Positions 21,791 to 31,940 of a stretch of 64,000 bases of DNA are shown here, one piece after another (the first letter of the stretch is position 1; every line of letters starts with the position of its first letter). The position numbers and the translations under genes were made by a program. Under the pieces are notes generated by a model. That model had not been told where the DNA came from. It did no database searches and was given only the letters and a program-made list of their open reading frames with translations. The DNA is from Calycina herbarum (lineage: Eukaryota; Ascomycota; Leotiomycetes; Helotiales; Pezizellaceae): NCBI GenBank assembly GCA_001414485.1, contig LLEY01000209.1, positions 1-64,000 of the forward strand. The letters run 5' to 3'.

Positions 21791-22632
21791 GTGAAGCAGG
21801 GTGTGTTTTTTAACATTTACTCTCACTTGATATTACCAAGTGACACGAAGAAACTTTGGCGTAGGAGTGATTGAGAAGAAGTCAAGTTCACAAGTTTCAC
21901 TAAATCCTTTCTTTCGGCTATAAATACTTGCCAAAGAATCTCACTGTATGGAAATATTAGAAAGGCCCTAACCCAATGGTGCTGCTGTAATTGCTACCGC
22001 AGGGGTTGACTCCATTGAAAACTCAGACCGTAAGTGGTTTGCAACATAAATCTGTCGCTTGCGATTTTAGCATGTTATTTCGTCATTTCATCATTTCGTA
22101 GAACTTCGAGAAATATCCGAATCTTTTTATCTTGTCGTCGCTTTTTGAAGTACTTTCAAAGGATATATTGCTGTTGAATTCATTCATTCATTCCTTCATT
22201 CGCTTGTTTTCGGGTTTGGTTCTGAGAGGGCGGGAAGTAGGTAAATATGGGGTTATAGATTCGTAGATGTGGAAGTAGAGGTGTCTATCAAGTACCAAAG
22301 CTCACTTAGAGACCATGTAGACATCGACCGCCTTACGAAGAAGAAAGTCGTAGAATTGAAGTGAATAAATGCTATGCTAAACTTATACCAGAATCACTCC
22401 CTCTAACCCAAGGCTATGCAAGTTGAAGCCGAAATTCAAAAAGTGACAGAAAGAGAAAAATGCGAGAAAGAAGAAGGAAGTATAACAACCAGGATACCAA
22501 AAGTACTCTCTCAGCCACCTCTCAGCCCTCCCAAAAAAATAACAGCAATAAAAACTCTCTCAATCGCAAAAGAAAAACCAAGTCCAAGTCTCAAGGACCT
22601 CCGCCCAGAATTCAACCACACATCAACACCAC
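21791..22632. other. Intergenic, 3' flank of the secreted protein gene
   Basis: About 840 bases without a supported gene. It has T-rich tracts, a ttcattcattcattcc microsatellite at about 22179-22202, and an AAAAAT-rich end. Part is likely the 3' UTR of the next minus-strand gene. Confidence 0.45.
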
Positions 22633-24065
22633 TTAAAAAATCCCCATCCCCTGAATACTCCCCCCAATCCCCTCACCCTTCAATTCAAAGTTTTGAACTT
22701 CCTTCACACTCCCCCGTCCCCCTTGCACATCAAAAACAACAACCTTACTACTCGTCCCATTCCCCCCTGCCACACCCGACCCAGAAGACAACGCATAAAC
22801 AAATCCCCCCTTAGAATTCAAATCAATCATCCCCGCATTCCCATTCGTCCCCATAACCTTTTTCAAAATCTCCCCACTCTCCGTGTCAATCTCCACCAAG
22901 GAATTAACACCCACATCCGTGACGAATGCCGTTTTCGTGAGGGGCGAGATGGTGGTCCAACATGTAGCTTTTTGGCCCTCGATTTTGGTTTGTGTAAGGG
23001 AAGATGAGGCGGAGAAGTCTGGGGAAAGGGAAAGGGTGGTGGCACCGAATGAAGCATCGGTGCTAAACACCTTATCCTTCGATCCAGGGATGATGGCAGA
23101 GCCAAAAAGAACAGCCGTTCCATTTGGTGAACTCCTATTATCTTTCATCACTAAACTTCCATCTTGGACGGGAAAGACAGACAAAAACCCCGTATTGTTT
23201 ACCATGGGATTCCCCTTGACGGTTGTCAGGAGGGCAGTACTATCCTCGTTGAAAAATGTTTGCGAGACGGTGTTGAATGGTCCGGAGGGGGGAGTGGTTT
23301 GATTTAACTCGAATGGTCGTAGCATATTATCAAGAGGCGCGAGACCGGAAGAGGAGAACTTGAAGCAGGATATTCCCGCCAAACGACCGGTGGAAGCTAC
23401 ACACGCCATGGAAAGTTTCTTCGAAGTCGCGACTGAGATGGGGAATTCGCCTATTGTTGGGATGGGGGTGCCGAGGGGGGTGAGGGCTGTCGGGTCCTGG
23501 GGCGAGATGGAGAACATTGAGAGGGTGTTTGAGAAGGAGTTTATTGCGAAGAGATACTGGGTTTTGTTGTTAGTTTTGGGATTTTGGTTGTTAGGGGGAA
23601 GGAAATAGGGGGATTTACTTCTCCTTCTACACGAATGGAACCTTGACTAAACAATCCATCTTGCGGAACAGTAACTCCCATGGCATCAACACCACTTCCT
23701 CCCTTCCCGCCGGTAGGTGTTATACTTCCATCCAAGAGCATGCCATCAGCACCAACTTTTAACGCTACAACTGCGTTCTCTTCGTTGTTAGTGATGAAGT
23801 AAACTGCTTTGGCGTTTGCTTCTGCTGCAGGTGTTGTAGTGGTGGTGTTGGGATTTGGGTTGGTACATGATGAGGGATTTGGATTTGGGCGTTGATGTTT
23901 TTTGTATGGGGTTGGCATATCAAGTGTCTTCCCGTCTAGAGAGATCGATCCATCTTCGCTTATTGAGATTGAGGAACCTGTAGTTCCTATCGGGACGACG
24001 AGGGGATGCGAAAGGGTGAGGTGGAGGAGAGAAAGAGTTGTGAGGATTTTGGCGAGGGACAACAT
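22633..24065 (-). CDS. Secreted beta-propeller (lactonase-like) protein
   Basis: Spliced CDS complement(join(22633..23556, 23619..24065)), 1371 nt, 456 residues. The 62-nt intron starts GTAAAT and ends CCCAG. The start ATG at 24065 is followed by a typical signal peptide (MLSLAKILTTLSLLHLTLSHP). After a short linker with low-complexity Asn/Pro/Thr (NPNPNTTTTTP), repeated beta-strand motifs follow: AVYFITNNEENAVVALKV, YLFAINSFSNTLSMFSI, GFLSVFPVQDGSLV, CWTTISPLTKTAFVTDVGVN, LVEIDTESGEILKKV, GFVYALSSGSG, VVVFDVQ. This pattern matches seven-bladed lactonase/6-phosphogluconolactonase-like propellers; similar secreted fungal proteins are common and mostly uncharacterised. No catalytic assignment is possible from sequence alone. 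Confidence 0.82.
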
Positions 24066-25816
24066 TTTCGATTTGGTGAGCTCACTGAGCTTGCGGTTTT
24101 ATCGGAGAGAAGTATTATATTAAAATTGAATCGAGAGGATTCTGAGTATTTGACTGAAAAGACAGCTGAGAGATATTATAAAGTAAATGAAGATGGTGAG
24201 AAGAATAATTGAAGAAAATCAGATGAAGTACAATTCATTTCTACTTATACAACCATGATTCCACACGTTTCTCATACCAAACCGAAGCTAAGAATCATCA
24301 CAAGTCTCACCCACCAAAGGATTCCACGAAACCAGATGATGATTCCGCGACACAAGAATGATTCCATATAGCCATGTTTACAAAACCCCAAATCTAGTCC
24401 CACACTATGGAATCAAAAAGGTTGAAATGTAAGCTGTGACACGCGAACACGCGACACAAGAAGCAGCGAACGACAAAACCAACGAGTAAAAAGATAGTAA
24501 TAATTAATTCATTAATTCCCACAACGCGCATTGGTCAACATATCGATTCCAACGAAAAAGGGGTGAGAAGGATCAGACGAGTATCCGTATCACACCCTCT
24601 CGACGAATCAGAGAATGAGATGAAACCAGGAGCCTTGGGGACTTTGGAATCATTTTCTTCGCGAAAGCGGGTTAGGACTTGGGCTGCTGCAAGGATGATG
24701 ACATTTTCCTTTGCTGACTGTGCTTGGTAGGTTCCGGCAATTGAGCTCTGGTGAAACGCGAGAAAGACTTTTTCGTTGAAATCATCATCGTCCCTTCTCT
24801 GAGGAAGTTCCGGGGCCCAGCGTCATCAAAAAACCGGCCCCTCTCTTGAAGCCTTGGGGGTTTCGGGATGGGAGAAGGTGTCGGGATGTCACGTGTGGGA
24901 AGGGGAATTTATACGTAAAAAACTCCGATTGGTACGATATTGTACGACAAACAGAATTCTTATTTGATGACAATGGGAGGGAAGGAGAAAGGTGGAAATC
25001 GAGTGGTAGGGTTTTCTGTGCCACGGATTCAAAACTCCAAACCAATCTTCAGCTTCGTTTTTATCGGAGAAATTAAAATGATTTTGTGACTGAACTCCCT
25101 TTTCCAGAACGAGAGAGGGAGAGAGAGAGAGAAGGATGCGAAGAGGGAGATGAGAGAAGGAAATTTGAGGCCTTTCAAAAAAAAAAAAAGATGTTCACGA
25201 CCGAGCGTATTATGATATCATACCTACGGCACTTGCCCCCTCTGCATTGAAAAGCAACCCCTAAAGAAAGGTCAAAACAGATGTAATATTGGAAGCTACA
25301 GTGCCATATGGTTGTCCCGGCGCTAACTAGGGGTGGTTGTATCCATCGCTTGAGCCACCCCATTTGTCTCCCCTTTGCATTTAAAGTCGTGTATGATAAT
25401 CCTCTTGGCATGCTTCTTCGCGAAGCCTGATCGACAGCAGCAACTTCGGTGAATAACAACACCATACGAGTAAAAGACTCGAGGCGATGTATACAACTTC
25501 AAACATCTTCTTGATTGGAAGACGAAGACGAAAACAAAACCGTATGAAAATGATTCCGAAACATGTGATTGCGAGAAGTGCAACCGGTATATAACCTCAC
25601 GAGTACGATATTTTGGTCCGTACGCTTTTTAGAGCTCCATGAACCATGGTCCAAGCGTTTGCTGCTTGGCAACGGGTGCAGGGAAGAGCTCCATGCGGCA
25701 TGGAAGGCTGGCATGAACGCATTGATAGCCAGTGTGTCCGAGTCTCCATCTAAAAGGTTGGAAAAGAGGATACGCGAGGGGGAGATGGCATTATCGGGAA
25801 GGGGATTGTTGGAAGG
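24066..25816. other. Intergenic, promoter side of the secreted gene
   Basis: About 1.75 kb with no gene I can support. It contains a GA-rich microsatellite (gagagggagagagagagaga) at about 25111-25131 and an A13 run at about 25177-25190. Imperfect 'gattcca' repeats lie at 24257-24370. The antisense open frames at 25175-25849 show no family features. Confidence 0.45.
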
Positions 25817-25818
25817 TA

Positions 25819-25901
25819 CTTCGTCCCAGTCCATAGCAGGACCCAGCAAAGCAGGGTTTATTTAGGAGGCCCCGTTATGGACTGTTACACCTGGGACGAA
25901 G
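25819..25901. mobile_element. 83-bp miniature TIR element, copy 1
   Basis: The right arm tatggactgttacacc...gggacgaag is the inverse of the left arm of copy 2 (cttcgtcccaggcgaaacag tccata). The left arm here has a small deletion. TA flanks both ends (25817-25818, 25902-25903). The core ggacccagcaaagcaggg then tttatttagga is shared with copy 2 at 31650-31723. It is too short to code; it looks like a very small non-autonomous Tc1/mariner-type element. Confidence 0.72.
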
Positions 25902-25923
25902 TATTGTGAGGGGTTGGTGGATA

Positions 25924-26166
25924 ATCGTCGGATCCACCAACCCACCGACCACCATCCCATCCACGGTTGGTCTTTTTAATTAGTCCAACCTTTTAATTAG
26001 TCCAACATACAAAACGTGTTGTTGCCCGAGTTTTCAGGCTTCTGATTTTCGTGTATCAACGTTTTTGCACCCATTTCGACTTGGACTAATTAAAAGGTTG
26101 ACCTAATTAAAAAGACCAACTCTCCCGTAGGTAGGATAGTGCGGGTGAGTTGGTAGATCCGACGAT
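25924..26166. mobile_element. 243-bp MITE with long terminal inverted repeats
   Basis: The left arm atcgtcggatccaccaac... pairs with the right arm ...gttggtagatccgacgat. A second inner block, ggtctttttaattagtccaa then ccttttaattagtcca, pairs with its inverse at about 26080-26118. The two arms cover most of the element and are separated by a short loop. TA lies immediately outside both ends. Transcribed, it would form a long hairpin. No open frame. Confidence 0.82.
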
Positions 26167-28080
26167 TACTGTATATTTGAGTTGAGTTGGAATATTCGAG
26201 GAATGAAGCTTGTTTTCTTCGTGGTGTTGTACGCTCTCCGTGTCGTAATAGTTACTCTCAGTTTGATAATCAGTGACGGAGTTTTCTTGCGAAAGGGAAA
26301 TAGGAAAGTGTATTTTGGTTCTCGTCCGTCGTTTCAAGAGATGGTCGCTCACAGTGCTGGAGCAATAAGTCGTCTGAAGTATAGGTGAAGAATTAGATTG
26401 GCTCGGGTGGCTCGGGTAGGCCAGGATCCAGCTTATATGCACTGCAATAAAGTTTGAACTAATCGAACAGTTCAAAGAGCAGCATGATGCTCGTGTGTGT
26501 AAGGTTCGGGTAGTAAACGCGTGCTGGGTCAGAAGTGCATGCCAAGCCAAGCACCTGGTGAGTTCTCGCGAGACTTGATACGAAGACTGACACGAAATAG
26601 AAATAGAAGCTCCGAATTGGATGCCGAATTGATGAGTACGAGGAAGAGAAAGAAGTTCTCCGGTACCGTGCCTGCAATTGCACCTATCGAACGAAGGCTT
26701 GTATACGAGGGGTAGACAGAAGACAGGCATATGCCATAGGCTGGCTTTTCAGAAGACTTGAACCTGCATCAGCGTTTACGCACCTCACCAAAAATCTTCC
26801 GCTTCAGGGTTGGAGCGCCAGTCCTTTCAATGAGTTTCCACCAGTCTTTCTCTCCCAATCAAATTGTCAGTTATGCTGCCAATTCATTTAGACTTCCACC
26901 CCATTTAGGACGAAAAGATAGCCTATACTGTACGTTGATACCAGGGAAGGTGAACTAAACGTTTCCGCAAAGCATGGTGAAAAGCAAATACAGACTACTC
27001 GGTCAATTCACCGTGAAAGTATATTACCCCTGTTTAAAGTTATAGGGCTTTTTTACAGTTATCATAAAGTTTTGTCACCAAAATGATGGTTTCAAGTGAG
27101 TTTGGGTCAACGTAAAATCAGTGCTCATTTATCCTTTTTAGGGTGAATTGCAACTCCCCCTCCCAAATAACTATGCTAGGCAATCACTCGGTTGAAAATC
27201 GCCTTGTGCTTTTCCCTTCACACTAGGACTTCGTACTCGTGGCTTTTACATATATATCTTTATCTCTCGCGGCTTAAAAGCTAAGAGTTGAATCTTGTCG
27301 GCTTTTTATGCTCCAGGGCCATGGAGGGTGATCAGACGATAGGAGGAGGAGAGTTCATTCATTCCCTCGCTGTTACTGGTAGACAGATCAGAACTCAGCC
27401 TTTTCAGAGACCCACCGATCTTTGCCCATAATCACAGACCACAGCCGTACCGACCCGACTCACCCGACCCGACCTATCCTGACCCGACCTGTCCCTTTCT
27501 GACCCGACCCGACCTGACCCGTCTCTAGGCACGACCAACTTTTGCTGTGAAAGTCGAATCTGGCTAGGCTCTGTTTAATAGAGTTATCAAGCCGAACCAG
27601 CCTGTTGAGGCCAGACTCTCTCAGTAGAAAAGTGGCAGTGGCAGTGGCTTGCTAGCTTCTGAAAACCAAATTGTAGACCAATACCAAGGAAGAAAAGGTC
27701 TGGAAGGAATGCTCTGCACCGAACGCGACATCACATACTATCAAAGAGGTTTGTATGGCCTCTAAGAAAGTGTCAGCCAAGTGTGGAAAGGCTGGCTGCC
27801 AAAATCCCTAAGATGTCATTGCCAGTAAGTCTTTGTACTTTCTTTGGAAGTTGGTCGCTGGCTTGGGACGTCCACTCTTTGGAAGATTAAATGGATTTGT
27901 CTAGCTGTAGACTACACACTCTTTGCAGGTGAGCTTGATGTCACTCATCTGCCTGGCCTATATCAGAACTTGGAATCTATCAAATAAATTGCTTGCGCTT
28001 TGCGACCAAACATCCAGGAAAAAATGTGACGCAACTATTTAATCTGTCACCAAATAAAAAAAACCACCAACCAGTTTTCA
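26167..28080. other. Intergenic, no supported gene
   Basis: About 1.9 kb. Only short open frames with no family features. It contains a 'gacccgacc' imperfect tandem array (27446-27525) and scattered AT-rich patches. No RNA gene is recognised. Confidence 0.45.
27446..27525. repeat. Imperfect gacccgacc tandem repeat
   Basis: About 80 bases made of cgacccgac/ctgacccgac units with short interruptions. This is a simple-sequence array of no known function. Confidence 0.8.
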
Positions 28081-28690
28081 TTATGATCCTTCGCCTCGGA
28101 TTGGGGCTGACTCTGAAGTCAATTCAATATCTAAATCATCCACGATTTTCGCCGCAGTATCATATTGCTTAGTCCAACAACCCACCATCACCTTCCCACA
28201 AGCCAATCTCCCCACCTCAGGAAAGATTCCCTGTGCAAAGAGACTGTCAATCCTGGCTTCATATTCGTTCATCTCTTCTGGTGTCCGCTGAAGACCAGGC
28301 GATTTGAAGGGCCAGTGCCCGGTCACGATAAAGTACAAAACAGATCCTAGGCTGAAGATATCTGTTGCTGGGGTTGCGACCTATTCTTCTCTAGGATCAA
28401 AGAATCCAGAGTCAGGAACCTGCATCCCATCAGCGTCTATCTCCTTGCAACTTGACCCACCAAAGCCGCATAACCAGAGGTCGAGAGACTCGGCCGAACT
28501 GCCATGAAGCAGGAAGTTTTCAGGTCGCAGATCGGAATGAATCACGCCTAGGCTTTGAAGGTACGCAATAGATTCGGCTGCTTGTCGGCACCACTTTTTG
28601 CGTACAGAAGGGGTGATAATATCGTTGTTGTCGTCGATATACTACTGTAAAGGCAGGCCAATGTCTTTTGCTAGAGGCTTTGATCAAGTC
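28081..28690 (-). pseudogene. Protein kinase-like pseudogene, C-lobe
   Basis: Minus-strand reading gives VRKKWCRQAAESIAYLQSLG, then VIHSDLRPENFLLHGSS, the position of the catalytic loop (HRD replaced by HSD, catalytic Asp kept). LDLWLCGFGG follows, where DFG has lost its Asp. Then come PDSGFFDPREE, a TAG stop at about 28385, and VATPATDIFSLGSVLYFIVTGHWPF, matching the activation-segment end and helix F (DIFSLG). It ends at 28081. The N-lobe is missing beyond about 28690, where the frame has stops. A Leotiomycete-type kinase-like family with a similar DLRPENFLLH motif exists (from memory). Stop and truncation make it a pseudogene. Confidence 0.75.
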
Positions 28691-29093
28691 TGTTACACAA
28701 ATAAGGTTGGATACAGTCCTAAAGCGTATTTCTTATAGCGTTTTGACTGACTGATGAATGTCACTATAGAGTACATAGATTAGTAAAAAGATATAAAAAA
28801 ATATTGGGAATTGTGCTTACTGCGGTCACACTCCCCCATCTTCGTTGTGTGGATAGGTGGCTCCAGATGATTATACAGCCATCGCTTCGCTATGGGGTTG
28901 TTGCACGGTCCGAGTTGGTCGGTCAGTCGATTCTCTAGAAGACCTCGCGGCTTGTCCCCATTCAATGCCAGGCTGATAAAGCCGCTGACAGTCTTCAAGC
29001 ATACTCGCCCCCCCCCCCCCCCCCCCCCCCCTTAATTGTCTGTAGACCGCACAGACATTTCACAGCCAAACTACCCTTACACATAACAGACAG
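28691..29093. other. Intergenic with a 24-nt poly-C run
   Basis: No gene supported. 29008-29031 is 24 consecutive C, followed at 29100-29110 by a run of G. The minus-strand frame at 28780-28998 does not resemble a protein family I know. Confidence 0.5.
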
Positions 29094-31277
29094 TTAAGAG
29101 GGGGGGGGAGTACAAGGCTCTTCGGTTCCCTCCAACGGGATACCTTGGTTACTGTTCTGCTCATTCGAAACGTTAGAGGCGCTTGCTGAAACATGGCTTT
29201 CGGAAGGGAAGGGTGTCCAATTGCTCAATGTACTCCCTTCATCTACATCCTCTCCTAGCGCAGCAACAAAAGACCCGACGCAATTTGGATCCCGTAACCA
29301 ATTTGATCCAAAGAGGTCAGTAGCGTCAACGCTTCTAGGATTTCGTGGATCTACGTCGCGTTCTCTCTGTCGTATTCTCTTTGATTGTCGGGCCGTTAAG
29401 GAGGGATGTTGCGTACTATGTGTCGAAGTGTGCGACCGTCTCCCCCGTAGTGATGGAGTCGAATCCGTTTTGGACCCCTTCTTTCGCTTCATTTTCGGTG
29501 GCTTTGGAACCTGAGTTCCTCCCTGTCAGTGATCAGTTAGAATTGGAGCTAGGATAGTGTTCCAGCTCTTGTTGGTTCTTGTGCTAGTCGTCGCTACCGT
29601 TTCATTTGGATCTCCAAGTTTGCGCAAGATCGTACGCCAGATACTTACTTACCTCATTTGGTGAGTTTGCTAGGCATCGTTGTTCTTCAGCCTCTTGCTC
29701 CTTGGTATCGTAGCCAACCAGGTAGTGATCCACCGTTGAAGGTGGCCCTGTGTCTTCCGCCGCATCTTGCTCTGTAATCAATTGCTCGTCCAAACTGTAT
29801 GATGCTTGCGTCGGGGTTGGACAGCGGTTTTTCGGACGGGGCAGCGAGCCCCAATGCTTGCACCCAACAATCCTTGGCTGAATATCTCCTCTTTGGCTCT
29901 ATGATCACCACTGTGGTTGACAGGAAATCGGTCAGGGTGTCAGAATCCCAGTTATTAAGCCGCTTGATGATTTTGTTACACCAGTCCAGTCCCTGATATC
30001 CTTTATGGAAATCGGGAAGGGGGCCGTAGGCGCACTTGAAGATAACGACGCTTAGCGACCAGATGTCGGCAGCGTTTGTGTAGAATGTATTATCATTATG
30101 AGGCAGATAGATTTCGGGCGCAGCGTAGAGATGTGTCCCGCAGAATGTTTTCAGGCTACCGGTGTCCTTTGAAAGGCCAAAATCTGACAACTTTATGTGG
30201 AAAGGGTCTCGAGATTCAACAAGAATATTTTCTGGCTTGATATCCCGGTGGGTGATGCCGTGACCATGGACGGAGGTCAAGGTATCAAGGCTTTGGCAGA
30301 GAACAGCCAAGCTTTCCTGACCCGTAATCGTATGTAGATCTTCCAGATTTCCGAGCGGAACGTATTCGAGGAGCAACCGAGGCGACGGCCCTTCAATTAA
30401 AGCAACAAACTGTACAATATGTTCCTAACAAGGAGTTAGCAGGGAATCTCCGCAGAAAGAAGGGGGAATTTTAACCGACATTTGAGAGCTGTGAGACTTC
30501 ACTTATAATACGCGCTTCCCTCCTCCACTCCTTCTCTTTCATTTTGCGAAACTTCTTGGAAGCATATACAAATCCAGTGCTAACATCCTAAACACGATGC
30601 ATAGTCGAGAAGTTACCACTGCCAAGCTTGCTTTGACTAATGTGGATCCGAGTTTGGTCAGTGGGAGTGTGAGTTCCACTTTGTTGTGCGGTTGAACTTG
30701 TACTCTGAAGCCCAAGTCCACCGAGGGGGAGCTCCTGGAGGAATCGGTCAACATTGTCGTTGTATAGGTTCGGATGTGTCTTATGCTTCGAGACGATGAT
30801 CCGAAATTTGATCTCCTCGATTTCAATGACGATTTCTTCGATGTTATCTGCTACATCGCCGCTGAGAATCCACGTGAAATGGTCGCGCTTCTCTCGGCCT
30901 TGGTCGTCGTATGTGACGATGGTTTGGCGTTTCTCTCCTCCTTGACCGTTATATGTGACGATAGTTCCGTTCGTCGAGAGATCTCGCAAGATTAATCGTC
31001 GCTTTGTATCAAATGTAAGGCAACAATGACGTCGACTGATCCTGCCCGTCCTCGGCAGAACTACATCGCAACGGTTTTCATCGGTTCCAATCACAAACCC
31101 TTGGCCAGCTTTCGGTCCTGGGTTAAAGGTGAGTTGCAGTCCTGGTTGGGAGCCGTCGTCGTCCCGGTCGTCGTCCCGGTCGTCGTCCCGGTCGTCGTCC
31201 ACTGTTGACTCCCGGCTGCCAGGCACTGGTTTGGGGTCTCGCAGTGGCGGAATGTATTGTGCACTCTTCTCGAGCAT
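29094..31277 (-). pseudogene. FHA-domain serine/threonine kinase (CHK2-like layout), disabled
   Basis: Exons, complement: 30480-31277 (FHA and N-lobe), 29653-30424 (kinase), 29094-29522 (tail), with GT-AG introns of 55 and 130 nt. FHA: GFVIGTDENRCDVVLP, RISRRHCCLTF, ILRDLSTNGTIV, keeping the Ser-x-x-His and Asn-Gly-Thr residues. An Asp-rich DDDRDDDRDDD stretch precedes it. Kinase: YASKKF (Lys), ITHRDIKPENILV, IKLSDFGLSK, CGTHLYAAPEIY, ADIWSLSVV, all catalytic residues present. The tail is basic, then has LFGSNWLRDPNCVGS. Two lesions: a TAG at about 30586-30588 between ...STMHRV and DVSTGFVYAS, where family members have Trp, and a frameshift near 29800 after the kinase domain. I know this FHA-kinase family from Leotiomycetes. 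No in-frame ATG lies upstream of the Met at 31277. Confidence 0.8.
31157..31200. repeat. 12-bp tandem repeat coding Asp-Asp-Asp-Arg
   Basis: About three and a half copies of gtcgtcgtcccg, antisense to the FHA-kinase frame, coding the DDDR repeat just before the FHA domain. Such in-frame arrays vary in length between strains. Confidence 0.85.
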
Positions 31278-31940
31278 GCGGATGGCGGCTTCTGCTTCTG
31301 TGTCGCGATGTGCAGGATACAGGCAGGCAATCAGGTTCGGGTCTTCTATTATTGAAATACGTCTCTCTCAACGATATATAGTAGAATGGTTTCTGAAGGG
31401 ACATATGGGGATTGCCTTTACGTTTATATATGCTGGGTGACAGATTCAGTGGAAGGGTGCTGTGGTGGCCGTCTGTACAACGTCTGTATAACATATCTAT
31501 TATTACAGCTTGCGGAGTCCAATCGAGCTGCCGCCTTTGCCGTCTGGTGACAACAATCCAGGGTTGGTTGGTGGTATTTGGGCTGTTACGAAGTACAACG
31601 CTCTCTAATTAGCCTTTGGAATTGCCAAGGGCTGGATGATAGGTCACTACTTCGTCCCAGGCGAAACAGTCCATAGTGGGACCCAGCAAAGCAGGGTTTA
31701 TTTAGGACGCCCCGTTATAGAAGTACAACGTTGTAGCGACTCTTTAAAAGTGGAGAAGTCGATGCGGATCAGCACGGGGAGGCGACTCACCAGTTAATTA
31801 ATGCCTGAGGTATAAAATTTCGCGATTCTCCTGGGACGTTCTCATGATATCCGATATCCCTCATCCTTCTCCCACACCTTTGTAAACGAACCACCCTCAA
31901 GCTCTCCGCCTTCCAACTTGCACCTTTTATACTATAAGCA
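31278..31940. other. Intergenic; holds a second miniature TIR element
   Basis: About 660 bases. The frame of the FHA kinase stays open to about 31370 but has no ATG. The rest has no gene, apart from the element at 31650-31723. Confidence 0.5.
31650..31723. mobile_element. Miniature TIR element, copy 2 (right arm deleted)
   Basis: It shares the left arm cttcgtcccaggcgaaacag and the core cagcaaagcagggtttattt with the element at 25819-25901. The right arm is reduced to 'tatagaag'. TA flanks both sides (31648-31649 and 31724-31725). Confidence 0.68.

Noticed and set aside
22416..23302. Plus-strand frames over the secreted protein gene
   Set aside because: Low-complexity shadows; the minus strand has a signal peptide and repeated propeller strands.
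10156..24065. Secondary-metabolite or virulence gene cluster
   Set aside because: No synthase, P450 or transporter is present; neighbours are housekeeping genes and pseudogenes.
28780..28998. Minus-strand frame of 72 codons next to the poly-C run; also considered as structured RNA
   Set aside because: No family match I can name, no RNA gene pattern I can support.
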